Positions 52,975 to 61,579 are shown, counted from the stretch's first letter. The stretch: 64,000 bases of DNA from Candidatus Rifleibacteriota bacterium (GCA_015232575.1 JADFZL010000011.1:62001-126000), one strand, 5' to 3'. Notes: generated by a model from the letters alone, not told the origin. A program made the numbers and translations.

Positions 52975-53080
52975 GTAGCAACGTTGCTGAAGAAAAGATA
53001 CATCTCACGCAGAGACGCAGAGGCACAGAGAAAAACAGAGAGAAAATCGTTTATTTATATCTGCTCAGCAACATTGCTAC
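52975..53080. repeat. IR-flanked element with nested direct repeat
   Basis: GTAGCAACGTTGCTGA (52975-52990) recurs inverted at 53065-53080 with one mismatch. Between them lies CTCACGCAGAGACGCAGAGG (53004 on), a second common repeat word. The half AGCAACGTTGCT is itself a palindrome. Looks like a 106-bp miniature element; no target-site duplication is visible. Confidence 0.65.
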
Positions 53081-53102
53081 AGTCTCAAAAAATCTGTTTA
53101 AA

Positions 53103-53239
53103 TCTTGACTCTTGACTCTTGAAAATCTGCGTAATCTGCGTAATCTGCGGAAAAAAATCTTGAATCTTGAATCTTGAATCTTGAATCCTGACTCTTGACT
53201 CCTGAATCCTGAGTCGTGAAAATCTGCGGAAAAAATCTT
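53103..53239. repeat. TGAATCT heptad array and ATCTGCGTA repeat
   Basis: A 7-base repeat (TGAATCT and variants TGACTCT, TGAATCC) runs through 53158-53218 about nine times, with more copies from 53103. It is interrupted at 53125-53161 by ATCTGCGTAATCTGCG with a GGAAAAAA tail. That word occurs again truncated at 53221-53239 and almost complete at 59841-59877. Non-coding. Confidence 0.8.
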
Positions 53240-53296
53240 CTCTTTTTCTGTTGTGCCTTTCGATTGACTGTTGAGATGATAGGTTTGGCCCAACTA

Positions 53297-53692
53297 TCAG
53301 AGAATGCTGATGAGAAGATTTCTGGTTCTGGGACCGTCGAATTCACACAGATAAATTCCCTGCCAGTTTCCAAGTACAAGGTCGCCATCATGAACGATAA
53401 ATGGGTGGCATGTTCCAAATAAACTCGATTTTAAATGAGCATGACTGTTGCCTTCACCGTGTTTATCACCTGGAAAATTAACTGGCGCAAAAGAGTCAAG
53501 ACGTCTGAGAAGATCTTTTACGACATCGGGATCAGCATTTTCATTAATTGTCAGTGCAGCAGTTGTGTGCGGAACAGAAACAAGTATATGAGCATTTTTC
53601 AGCCCACTTTTTCTGACAGCAGACTGAACAAGTTTGGTAACATCAACAAAGCACTGGTGCGCAGGAGTTTTAACCGATTCGTTAATAAGCAT
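53297..53692 (-). CDS. YjbQ/UPF0047 family protein
   Basis: 131 residues, usual for the family. Signatures HTTAALTINENADPDV, GEGNSHAHLKSSLFG and GNWQGIYLCEFDGPR are complete. The family has been linked to thiamine phosphate synthase activity, though the physiological role is unsettled. Ribosome site GGAGGAAA. It is 42 bases downstream of the GH13 gene on the same strand. No thiamine genes nearby. Confidence 0.92.
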   Translation of the reverse strand: MLINESVKTPAHQCFVDVTKLVQSAVRKSGLKNAHILVSVPHTTAALTINENADPDVVKDLLRRLDSFAPVNFPGDKHGEGNSHAHLKSSLFGTCHPFIVHDGDLVLGNWQGIYLCEFDGPRTRNLLISIL

Positions 53693-53734
53693 TCTATTTC
53701 CTCCAAATTGAAATGATTGGGTGGAACAGCTGTA

Positions 53735-55180
53735 CTACAACTGAAATAATGCAAGTGCCTGGCCTGGTTTGAGCAGTATTTTTTCCGGAATTTTATCTGA
53801 AGTTACTGATTTAATTCCTGAATCTGTTGAAAAAGCAGATTTTCCGGATTTCCTGAAAGTGGCCGGAATAAACGTTTCTGCAGCATTATCAAGGTTGGTA
53901 TTTGCAGCGACCATCAGATGTCTCTTCCCGAACCGTTTGACATATCCTTTAATTCCATCTTTTGATCTGCTCCAGTTGCCGATTGGGATAACAACTCCCT
54001 CGCTGTGGAAAATTTCGTCAGATGCTTTTAACTTGAGAATCATTTTCATGAAATCAGAAAAACCAGTGTTAATGCCTTTGGCAAAACTGTCTGAATTAGA
54101 CAGCAGAACATCTGTTTTTTCAATCAGAAGGCGTTCAGAGCCTGCACCTATCATTATGTCTGTCGAAAGAAATGCTGAAATACAAAAATCAAGTTTCATG
54201 AGCATCTGAATTCGATCTGTGACATTTTCCGAAAGCTTTTGTGGGCTGTCAATGCCGTCTCTTTCAATGATTTGCCGGTAAAGAGCTCTGTCATTCAAGT
54301 GAGCATACTCATTCTTTTTAATTTTAGAAAGGGCTCTCATTGCAGGCATCAAAACGTCATGATTGCTGAATATTGTACAAGTCGGCAATCCCTTAGAGCG
54401 CTTGAAAAATCTATAATAATCAATTGGAACGCCTCTTCCATTGGAATGCCAGAAATAGTTATTGAAAAAACGTTCGGCACCAGCTTTGATTCCTGATTCC
54501 GCAAGATTAATCAGTTTGTCCATTCCAAGATTTTCGGCAAGAAACCAGACTTTCGGAAATCTGCTTTTTGTTTTTCCAATTATTTCTGAAAGGCCATTTC
54601 TGTCAAGTCCCCAGGCGGCATCAATACGAATTGCATTGACACAATATTTCTCAACATGCGGATAAATTACCTTCTGAAGCCAGTATTCGATAAGATCCTT
54701 ATTCGAATTATCAAGAATATAGGCGCCCCAGTTAATTCGCACTCTGTTTCCATCGGCATCCATGTCGTCAGCGCCTGCTTCTGTGCCGTTTGACCAGTGG
54801 TTTATGAACCATTCACGTTTAAGATTATCCGCCATCCAGTCTGCATGATTGAATGGAATGTCTATCATTCTGTCCATGCCATGTTCACGAACGAAATTCA
54901 TGAAGTCAGAAAAATGTTCCCAGTTTCCGAAGAGATTTGCTGGTCTCTCATAATCTTTAACAACGTATTCTGAGAAACTCGGGAAAAAATGTGGAAGAAG
55001 AAGCAGAACATTTACTCCCAGTTTTTGCAGTTGTATGACGTAATTCTTCATTGATTCAATGTCAGAAAAATATCGGTGAGGAAGGTCTGCGTATACCTTG
55101 TAATTCTTTGCAACATTGCAGTTGGCAGAATGTTCATTGCTTCCGGAGATTCCGTCGAAAAAAAACTGATTATTGTTCAC
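53735..55180 (-). CDS. GH13-family (alpha-amylase superfamily) enzyme
   Basis: The frame is open from 55243, but GTG at 55180 has AGGAG (55190-55194) about nine bases upstream and gives 481 residues. GH13 regions are all present: region I DIPFNHADW, region II AIRIDAAWGL (nucleophile Asp), region III WFLAENLG (acid/base Glu), region IV IFSNHDV (third Asp). Relatives hydrolyse or transfer alpha-glucans; the exact specificity is not apparent. No signal peptide, so it may act on cytoplasmic glycogen or maltodextrin, or on a small sugar donor. A hairpin CCCTCAC/GTGAGAGG lies in the leader (about 55204-55226). Confidence 0.88.
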   Translation of the reverse strand: MNNNQFFFDGISGSNEHSANCNVAKNYKVYADLPHRYFSDIESMKNYVIQLQKLGVNVLLLLPHFFPSFSEYVVKDYERPANLFGNWEHFSDFMNFVREHGMDRMIDIPFNHADWMADNLKREWFINHWSNGTEAGADDMDADGNRVRINWGAYILDNSNKDLIEYWLQKVIYPHVEKYCVNAIRIDAAWGLDRNGLSEIIGKTKSRFPKVWFLAENLGMDKLINLAESGIKAGAERFFNNYFWHSNGRGVPIDYYRFFKRSKGLPTCTIFSNHDVLMPAMRALSKIKKNEYAHLNDRALYRQIIERDGIDSPQKLSENVTDRIQMLMKLDFCISAFLSTDIMIGAGSERLLIEKTDVLLSNSDSFAKGINTGFSDFMKMILKLKASDEIFHSEGVVIPIGNWSRSKDGIKGYVKRFGKRHLMVAANTNLDNAAETFIPATFRKSGKSAFSTDSGIKSVTSDKIPEKILLKPGQALALFQL

Positions 55181-55274
55181 TTTTCTTTCTCCTGTATGAT
55201 AATAAATCCCCTCACATTTCAGGTGAGAGGATTCATTATACAATATTTACCTGATAAGAAAAGAAAAAGATTTT

Positions 55275-55311
55275 AACCACGGAATTACACGGAATAAGAC
55301 GGAAAAATGCG
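55275..55311. repeat. ACCACGGAATTACACGG repeat
   Basis: Roughly 10-base near-repeats (ACCACGGAAT, TACACGGAAT, AAGACGGAAA) in the spacer between the M28 and GH13 genes. This word is another I know as an intergenic repeat in many environmental genomes. The rest of the 55181-55557 spacer has only the terminator below. Confidence 0.6.
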
Positions 55312-55476
55312 GATTTTTGATTTGAAAAAACTAGCAAAAACGCAAATCTCTTCGAATTATTTTTGGGGGTATTATTTGTATCTACTCAATAATTAACGGC
55401 AAAAAGTCGCTTCTACTAATTCTTTCCACTATTTATGACTGGATACTATTTTTCAATAAATGGTAAGAAAGAAAAA

Positions 55477-55527
55477 GTAAAAGCGGCTCCAGTTGCTCAT
55501 GATCAATGCATTTGAAGCCGCTTTTAC
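55477..55527 (-). terminator. Terminator of M28 peptidase gene
   Basis: 12-bp perfect stem (55477-55488 GTAAAAGCGGCT with 55516-55527) with a 27-base loop. Read on the minus strand it is followed by TTTTTCTTTCTT and lies 30 bases past the peptidase stop. Confidence 0.6.
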
Positions 55528-55557
55528 GATTTGTTTAATAGTGTCTATCGAATGCTC

Positions 55558-56967
55558 TTATTTTGCCTGTGGAATTGGATTCAGAGTTAAAAGAGCTGCA
55601 AGATTTGCTCTGGTGATTTTTTCCATAAGGGACGGTGCCATGTTTTCGAGCTTGTCTCCGGCTGAATGGTAGTACTTTGACATTTCCGGATTACCCTCTA
55701 TCGAGAGAATTGCTGGTACACCGACGTTCCAGAAGGATGAATGGTCCGAATACCAGATTTTTGAATTATAAAAAGGTTTCGAATCCAAACCTGCATATAA
55801 TTTGCCTGCATCTTTTACTACGTCAATCAGCCAGTTTGACGCAGTGTTACCGATCAGCGCAACCTGGTTATCATCAACGTCAGCAATCATGTCCATGTTG
55901 AGTGCTGCTTTTATGGTGATTCCAGAATTATTTGTAAGTGCTTTTGCCAGCGCTTTACTTCCTACCAGACCTATTTCCTCGGCGTTCATTCCTGCAAAAA
56001 TGACTGTGAATGGAAGCTCTTTTTTTGAAAGAACGCGTGCAATTTCAAGAACACCGGCCATGCCGCTGGCATTGTCGTCGGCGCCTGGTGCATCTGCCTT
56101 TTTATAGCTTGATACTGTTGAATCAAGATGTCCGCAGACAACGTAAACGGTTTTCGGTTCGCGAGTACCGGTTTTTTCAAAGACAACATTTGAGAGATTT
56201 CCATAGGAACTGGTACTGAAAGTCGCGGTCGCCTGTGTGAGTCCGGGAATTTTCGCAAATTCAGAAACGAGCCATTCTACTGCTGCTTTGTTTCCTGCTT
56301 CTTTTACATAACGGCTTTTGAAATCCTGAAGCTTCTGAACAGTTGAAGCAAGCGAATCTGCTTTAATCATCGGAACAAGTTTTTCAATTTCCGGATCCGG
56401 GATTTTAATTTTTACGGGTTTTCCGCTTACAGAGGTTCTCAGCGGTAATAATTCTTCGTCGATGATCTGATATTTAACACCTTGTGGATTAAGGTGCTTT
56501 TCATCAGAGACTTTCATGCGTACAATAGTTGTTTTTTCGATCTGATAAATGGGTTCGAATCTTAATTTAATATTTCTTTCAAGTGCCTCATTTTCAACCC
56601 ACAGCATGTACCATGCTTCACGATTGTTGTCCAGTCGCTTTTTGTCGATAACTTTAATCTGAATCCCGGCATTTATGAAATCCTGAAGGCGGGTATAATC
56701 TACATGTGCCAGGTAGCCTTCTTCTGAAGAGTAAAAATACTTGCCTGCAAGAGACAGAACACGGTCATCATTGCTTTTTTCAGGCGAAAGAGAAATAAGT
56801 ATAAGATAGCCTATCCTGTCTATCCGATTTTCCTCACGGATATTCCTGATAAACTCGTCAAATTCTTTTTGGGGCTCACCGCTTAACGCATAAAGCTGCG
56901 AAAAAACGAAAACAGAAAAGAAAACTACAAGAAAAGAAAACCTGCGAAAACAAATTTTACCGGACAT
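55558..56967 (-). CDS. Exported M28-family zinc aminopeptidase
   Basis: 469 residues. Signal peptide (FSFLVVFFSVFVFSQLYAL). The M28 domain begins at about residue 225: CGHLDSTVS (His ligand), GADDNASG (bridging Asp), NAEEIGLVGS (Glu pair), MDMIADVDD (Asp), and a final His in KYYHSAGDKLENM. All zinc ligands are kept. The N-terminal 200 residues are an uncharacterised propeptide-like region. Ribosome site GGAGGGA. Monocistronic, probably a periplasmic or secreted peptidase supplying amino acids. Confidence 0.93.
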   Translation of the reverse strand: MSGKICFRRFSFLVVFFSVFVFSQLYALSGEPQKEFDEFIRNIREENRIDRIGYLILISLSPEKSNDDRVLSLAGKYFYSSEEGYLAHVDYTRLQDFINAGIQIKVIDKKRLDNNREAWYMLWVENEALERNIKLRFEPIYQIEKTTIVRMKVSDEKHLNPQGVKYQIIDEELLPLRTSVSGKPVKIKIPDPEIEKLVPMIKADSLASTVQKLQDFKSRYVKEAGNKAAVEWLVSEFAKIPGLTQATATFSTSSYGNLSNVVFEKTGTREPKTVYVVCGHLDSTVSSYKKADAPGADDNASGMAGVLEIARVLSKKELPFTVIFAGMNAEEIGLVGSKALAKALTNNSGITIKAALNMDMIADVDDNQVALIGNTASNWLIDVVKDAGKLYAGLDSKPFYNSKIWYSDHSSFWNVGVPAILSIEGNPEMSKYYHSAGDKLENMAPSLMEKITRANLAALLTLNPIPQAK

Positions 56968-57152
56968 ACTCCCTCCTCAAATACTTTACTGGTAAATAAC
57001 CTTTTAAGGATACAACAAATATATAAAAATTACAATGAAATTATCAATTTTCCCAGCAAATCTGTTGTACCCAGCGAGCATCGCCACTAAATTCAGCTAT
57101 TGAGAAGAATAATTATCTGGTATTTGCCATCAATCATGAATGCAGGGTTACG

Positions 57153-57179
57153 AAATCTCTCCCTTTGGTCGAGATGACA
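57153..57179. repeat. Solo arm of TGTCATTTCGACC repeat
   Basis: 27 bases match the arms of the element at 52823-52910, here as a single copy. It lies in the 289-base spacer 56968-57256, which has nothing else recognisable. Confidence 0.7.
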
Positions 57180-57256
57180 AGGGAACGATGCTGAATGGCA
57201 GCAAAATAAACAAACAAGCTCAAAAATACGCTTCAAATGCAAATCTAGCTTAGTTG

Positions 57257-58828
57257 CTAATTATCAAGTTGAACTTGTAATATTTCGGTTCCCTGAATTT
57301 TCTGTCTGCACTTCCATTTTGGGTCAGGAGCAGGAATGTCTGTTCTGAAATGTCCGCCGCGGCTTTCTTTTCTTGATTCTGCAAGAATTGCCGTGAGACC
57401 GGTGAGAGCATTCAGATTGCGCTGAGCGAGTGTATCTGGAAGAAGCGCAAATGCCGGCAGATTGTATTTTCCACGAAGTTTTTCCCGGAAAATATCCGAA
57501 ATTCGCTTTAAATTTTCTGAATCTCTTACAGGCCCGAGGTTTTCCGCAGCCATTTTTTGAAGAACTTCATACTCAAACTGTTGTGGAAGTTCCCATGAAT
57601 GCTCATTCTCGGCCATATCTGAATTTTGTATAGAATTGTATTTGAGCATCGACTCAGCTGCCCTGTATGAAAAGACAAGGCTTTCAAGAAGACTGTTTGA
57701 TGCAAGCCTGTTCGCGCCATGAATTCCTGCAGAGGCGCATTCTCCGGCAGCATATAGACCTCCTATTGAGGTCTTGCCGTGAGTGTCTGTGTGAATGCCT
57801 CCCATGGTGTAGTGAGAAGCAGGACCAACTGGAATACGGTCAGTACCGAGATTCAGTCCGAGTTTGTTGAGATGTTCATTAATTCCGGGAAAACGTTTTT
57901 TAAGGAATTCTTCACCGAGATGTCTGGCATCAAGAAAAACAGGTTTTCCATTTGTTTTGCGCTGATGTGACAAAATTCCTCTAGTAACAACATCTCTGGG
58001 TGCCAGTTCGCATTTTGGATGATATTCCTGCATAAACCGGTAACCGTTTTCATCAACCAGAAAAGCGCCTTCGCCGCGGACTGCTTCAGAAATCAGAAAT
58101 CGTGCCTGTCCGGGTATTGAAAGGGCTGTTGGATGAAACTGAATGAATTCCAGGTCAGAAATTGCTGCCCCGGCTTCCCAGGCCATAACAATTCCGTCTC
58201 CGGTAGCTCCAAGCGGATTAGTTGTTTCGGGGAAAATTCCCGCAAACCCGCCAGTTGCAAGCAGAATACGATTCGATACGATGCGAACAGGCGTTAAGTC
58301 TTTGAGCCAGCCATTTATTCCGCAGATTTTTGAGTTCGCTGCAATCAGGTCTGATGCAAGGAAGTTTTCAACTATTTTGATTCTTGGATTTTGTCTGACT
58401 CTCTCGGAAAGAGTTTGTACGATTTTTCGTCCGGTGGCATCGCCACCTGCGTGAAGAATCCTTCGATGACTGTGTGCGCCTTCCACTGTGAGGCAGAGCT
58501 GATCTCCACAGTGATCAAATTCCATTCCGAGTGCAATCAGTTCGGAAACTCTTTCCGGGCCTTCCTCTACAAGAACTCTCACTGCTTCGGGGTCACAAAG
58601 TCCAGCGCCAGCGATGAGTGTATCTTCAAAATGAAAGGAAATGTGATCTTCAAAGTCCCAGACAACAGCTATTCCGCCTTGAGCGTGCTGCGAATTTGAA
58701 TCTTCAAGCTGCCCCTTTCCCAGAACGAGTACTTCACCTTCCTGTGCAAAACGCAATGCAGCAAATAATCCGGCTATGCCCATTCCTACAACTACCGCTG
58801 GAACTTTCCACTCAATAATATTCTTCAT
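57257..58828 (-). CDS. nadB: L-aspartate oxidase
   Basis: 523 residues, usual for NadB. It oxidises L-aspartate to iminoaspartate with FAD in de novo NAD synthesis; under anaerobic conditions fumarate can be the acceptor. FAD-binding GMGIAGLFAALRFA near the N-terminus, NSQHAQGGIAVV, HPTAL, and the family box GGLYAAGECASAGIHGANRL. Ribosome site GGGGAAA. It lies 1 base downstream of the polysaccharide deacetylase gene; nadA and nadC are not in the window. Confidence 0.95.
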   Translation of the reverse strand: MKNIIEWKVPAVVVGMGIAGLFAALRFAQEGEVLVLGKGQLEDSNSQHAQGGIAVVWDFEDHISFHFEDTLIAGAGLCDPEAVRVLVEEGPERVSELIALGMEFDHCGDQLCLTVEGAHSHRRILHAGGDATGRKIVQTLSERVRQNPRIKIVENFLASDLIAANSKICGINGWLKDLTPVRIVSNRILLATGGFAGIFPETTNPLGATGDGIVMAWEAGAAISDLEFIQFHPTALSIPGQARFLISEAVRGEGAFLVDENGYRFMQEYHPKCELAPRDVVTRGILSHQRKTNGKPVFLDARHLGEEFLKKRFPGINEHLNKLGLNLGTDRIPVGPASHYTMGGIHTDTHGKTSIGGLYAAGECASAGIHGANRLASNSLLESLVFSYRAAESMLKYNSIQNSDMAENEHSWELPQQFEYEVLQKMAAENLGPVRDSENLKRISDIFREKLRGKYNLPAFALLPDTLAQRNLNALTGLTAILAESRKESRGGHFRTDIPAPDPKWKCRQKIQGTEILQVQLDN

Positions 58829-58829
58829 G

Positions 58830-59603
58830 CTATTTCCCCATAATTTTTTTAATAACTGATTCAGGGGTATCTTTGGAAGTGACAGGGATTCTTTTTATTT
58901 CAAAAGGATCAGATGAAGCTTCGCTGAAACCTGAGCGACTGGTGAAAATAACCTGGAAACCACATTCTCGGGCAATTCTGGTTGTTATATCATCGTGTTT
59001 TCCGTAGGGCCAGGCAAGTGCAAAAATTTTCGTATTGGTAATTTTTTCCAGACGACTGCTTGATTTTTGAAGGTCATTTTTTAAGAGCTCTTCTACTGGA
59101 TCAGGCTTCTTTTTGAAGGAATTCTTTATCCTTATAATGTCAGTATGAAGATTGTCAGTATGCGATCCGAATGAGATCAGCCCACTATTTGCCATCTCTG
59201 AAATTTCTGATTCTGAAAGATATCTGCTGAATTGAGGTTTTTGTCCAATTCTTGATGTTACAACAAAAACAGTTGCCGGAACGTGAAATTTTTCAAGTAT
59301 TGGAAATCCGTGCTTATAGACGCTCTGGTAGCCATCGTCAAACGTAATAAGAATGGGATTCTTTATTCTTCGAAGGGCGCCGCCAATAAAAAGCCGTGCC
59401 TCGTTAAGGGTCAGCGGAGTAAAACCACTTTTTTTAATCATCTGCATTTGAGATGAGAAATTTTCCGGAGTACATGAGACATCAGATTTAACGGGATCTT
59501 CAATATGGTGATAAACAATAACGGGCAGTTTCTCGTATCCTGATGTGCAGTTATTTACAAAAAAAACCAGCATTGCAGCAAAAAAGAAAATTTTTCCCTT
59601 CAT
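58830..59603 (-). CDS. Polysaccharide deacetylase (CE4/NodB), exported
   Basis: 257 residues. Hydrophobic N-terminus (KIFFFAAMLVFFVNNC) with a Cys that could be lipidated, though VNNC is not a good lipobox. NodB domain: IVYHHIEDP, TFDDGYQSVYKHGFPIL, SFGSHTDNLHTD, FALAWPYGKHDD. Catalytic Asp pair and the His metal ligands are in place. Deacetylates N-acetylated polysaccharide or peptidoglycan. Ribosome site AAGGTGA. Confidence 0.9.
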   Translation of the reverse strand: MKGKIFFFAAMLVFFVNNCTSGYEKLPVIVYHHIEDPVKSDVSCTPENFSSQMQMIKKSGFTPLTLNEARLFIGGALRRIKNPILITFDDGYQSVYKHGFPILEKFHVPATVFVVTSRIGQKPQFSRYLSESEISEMANSGLISFGSHTDNLHTDIIRIKNSFKKKPDPVEELLKNDLQKSSSRLEKITNTKIFALAWPYGKHDDITTRIARECGFQVIFTSRSGFSEASSDPFEIKRIPVTSKDTPESVIKKIMGK

Positions 59604-59725
59604 TCCGTCACCTTATATTCAGCGTTCAGAAAACACTAATCTCAACAATCTCAAAAATTTAGTGGGAACCATATTAAAAAAATACCAAATCTTGAAAATC
59701 TGGATGGTGTCATTCTTTTATACTC

Positions 59726-59802
59726 GTAGGGGCGTGATTTATCACGCACACTGGAACAACAGACCACCGCATTATTTCGGGTGCAATTAATTGCACCCCT
59801 AC
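59726..59802. repeat. REPIN-like pair of palindromes with GTAGGGG/CCCCTAC ends
   Basis: GTAGGGGCGTGATTTATCAC begins the element at 59726. The opposite end is GGGTGCAATTAATTGCACCC (59779-59798) then CTAC, so the ends GTAGGGG and CCCCTAC are inverted. Each half is itself a palindrome (GCGTGAT/ATCACGC; GGTGCAATT/AATTGCACC). A related single copy is at 19044-19067. Lies in the 398-base spacer 59604-60001, with the repeat and terminator below; nothing else there. Confidence 0.75.
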
Positions 59803-59840
59803 ACACAAATACATCAAATGTTATCGCAAAATACCATCAA

Positions 59841-59877
59841 ATCTGCGTAATCTGTGTAATCTGCGGAAAAAAATCTT
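59841..59877. repeat. ATCTGCGTAATCTG repeat, second copy
   Basis: 37 bases identical but for one to 53125-53161, including the GGAAAAAAATCTT tail. Confidence 0.8.
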
Positions 59878-59941
59878 TTCCTGTCTTTTCATTTCTTGTC
59901 TTTTCTTTATCACAAGTTATGAATAGATACAAATTTTATAA

Positions 59942-59987
59942 AAAAATAAAACCGGATTCAGAAAAGGCTGCTTCCGGTTTTATTTTT
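59942..59987 (-). terminator. Intrinsic terminator of metK
   Basis: 14-bp perfect stem (59942-59955 with 59974-59987, core AAAACCGG), 18-base loop, with a T-rich 3' arm read on the minus strand. Begins 15 bases after the metK stop. Confidence 0.75.
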
Positions 59988-60001
59988 GTTTTATCTGTTA
60001 A

Positions 60002-61186
60002 TTAAATTCCGGCAGCTTTTCTCAGAGTCTCAGCTTTATCTGTTTTTTCCCATGGAAGGTCGAGATCATTGCGTCCGAAATGACCGTAGGAAGCTGTCTG
60101 CTTGTAGATCGGTCTTCTCAGATTAAGGGTTCTGATGATTGCGCCCGGGCGAAGGTCAAAGTTTTCCTGAATGATCTTTTCGATTTTTTCAGGTGCGACT
60201 TTTGCTGTTCCGTTAGTGTTTACATGAACTGATAATGGCTTGGCAACACCGATTGCGTATGCGATCTGAATCTGGATGCTGTCTGCAATTCCTGCTGCAA
60301 CAATATTTTTTGCAACATATCTTGCCATGTATGCGCCAGAACGATCAACTTTAGTCGGATCTTTGCCTGAAAATGCGCCGCCACCGTGTGCAGCCATTCC
60401 GCCGTAAGTATCAACGATAATTTTTCTGCCTGTGAGGCCAGAATCGCCATGTGGTCCGCCTACAACAAATCTTCCGGTCGGATTCACATAGTATTTTGTA
60501 TTGCTGTCAAGCAATCCATTCGGAAATACCGGCTTGATAATCTTGTTGATGACATCTTCTGTAATCTGAGCATGTGTTGCTTCCGGATGATGCTGTGTTG
60601 AAACAACAACTGCATCAACTCTTACAGGCTTATTGTTTTTGTATTCTACAGTAACCTGAGCTTTTCCATCGGGGCGAAGATATGGTATTGTACCATTTTT
60701 TCTGAGCTCAGCAAGTTTGCGGCAGATGAGATGTGAATAATAAATCGGAGCAGGCATGTAATCAGGAGTTTCGTTGCATGCATAACCGACCATCATTCCC
60801 TGGTCTCCGGCGCCGAGGTTGAGAGAAGCTTCTTCTTTTGCTTCAGCATCCTGCGCTCTGTTAACACCCTGAGCGATGTCTGGTGATTGTTCGTCAAGAG
60901 CTACAAGTACACCGCAGCTTTTTCCGTCAATACCCCAGTCAGCATTGGTGTAACCAATTTCATTGATTGTTTTTCTGACAACAGCCTGAACATCAACATA
61001 GCAATTAGTTGATATTTCACCCATTACCAGTGCAAGTCCGGTGGTTACAGCTGTTTCGCAGGCGACCCGGCCCATCGGGTCCTTTGCAAGGATAGCATCA
61101 AGGACTGAATCAGAGATCTGATCTGCCAATTTGTCCGGATGTCCTTCCGTAACCGATTCAGAAGTGAAAAAAAAGTGACTGTTCAT
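60002..61186 (-). CDS. metK: S-adenosylmethionine synthetase
   Basis: 394 residues, standard for MetK. Makes S-adenosylmethionine from methionine and ATP. Signatures SVTEGHPDKLADQISD (about 10-25), GAGDQGMMVGYA, and the Mg/ATP loop GGGAFSGKDPTKVDRSGAY. Strong ribosome site (GGAGGGA, 7 bases). Monocistronic with its own promoter, leader and terminator. SAM-dependent neighbours: the divergent radical SAM gene uses its product. Confidence 0.98.
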   Translation of the reverse strand: MNSHFFFTSESVTEGHPDKLADQISDSVLDAILAKDPMGRVACETAVTTGLALVMGEISTNCYVDVQAVVRKTINEIGYTNADWGIDGKSCGVLVALDEQSPDIAQGVNRAQDAEAKEEASLNLGAGDQGMMVGYACNETPDYMPAPIYYSHLICRKLAELRKNGTIPYLRPDGKAQVTVEYKNNKPVRVDAVVVSTQHHPEATHAQITEDVINKIIKPVFPNGLLDSNTKYYVNPTGRFVVGGPHGDSGLTGRKIIVDTYGGMAAHGGGAFSGKDPTKVDRSGAYMARYVAKNIVAAGIADSIQIQIAYAIGVAKPLSVHVNTNGTAKVAPEKIEKIIQENFDLRPGAIIRTLNLRRPIYKQTASYGHFGRNDLDLPWEKTDKAETLRKAAGI

Positions 61187-61297
61187 TTAGATTCCCTCCA
61201 GAAGGGCTTAATTTTTCATAATTTATTAAGACTGCTTAATAACACGGTTATTAATCTGTCAGACAGGTATTATATCAATTCATACTCCATAAGGCAA
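61187..61297 (-). promoter_or_regulatory. metK promoter and leader with alternative hairpins
   Basis: On the minus strand TTGCCT (61292-61297), 17-base spacer, TATAAT (61269-61274); start near 61262. The 75-base leader can form TTAATAAC-CGT-GTTATTAA (61236-61254) or TTATTAAG-CAGT-CTTAATAA (61223-61242). These share the stretch 61236-61242, so they are mutually exclusive. CCCT/AGGG (61195-61207) can fold the ribosome site. No SAM-I, SAM-II or other known SAM aptamer core is recognisable. Confidence 0.55.
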
Positions 61298-61380
61298 TAT
61301 AAAAAAGCATATCTTGAATTTTCCTTTGAAATAGCCCTCTGGAAAGCGCTGAAATATGTTAATTCAAAATACATCAAACC

Positions 61381-61399
61381 TTAATAAGGGAGTTATTAA
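61381..61399. promoter_or_regulatory. Candidate 19-bp operator, TTAATAA-N5-TTATTAA
   Basis: TTAATAA (61381-61387) and TTATTAA (61393-61399) form a dyad with the same half-sites and 19-base length as the metK leader dyad 61236-61254. A further half-site TTAATAAGGG lies at 61521-61530, just upstream of the radical SAM gene's -35. The AT-rich setting makes chance matches possible. Confidence 0.4.
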
Positions 61400-61543
61400 A
61401 GCTCCAAAATTTCTATTTATGTTATTTCGACATAAGATCTCTCAAACGCAAATTTGCCGCCATTTTTAAAGTTTTGTGTGCTAAGTGAAGAGTCGATGCC
61501 GTGTCTGTGAAATTCTGCATTAATAAGGGTATAAGTATATGTT

Positions 61544-61571
61544 TGCAAAAATTTCAGGTAAAAGTTATACT
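61544..61571 (+). promoter_or_regulatory. Promoter placing a start site at the radical SAM ATG
   Basis: TTGCAA (61544-61549), 16-base spacer, TATACT (61566-61571). The predicted start (about 61578) is within two bases of the ATG at 61580, and no ribosome site is present, so a leaderless transcript is likely. The other bases of the 61187-61579 spacer hold the dyads described. Confidence 0.45.
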
Positions 61572-61579
61572 GTGAAAAA

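Noticed and set aside
53051..53418. Minus-strand open frames with repeated QDSRFKI-type peptides
   Set aside because: They are translations of the 7-base TGAATCT array and overlap the yjbQ gene; no ribosome site or homology pattern.
61187..61297. SAM-I or SAM-II riboswitch before metK
   Set aside because: I looked for the known conserved cores and do not see them; only the AT-rich dyads and a small stem at the ribosome site are present.
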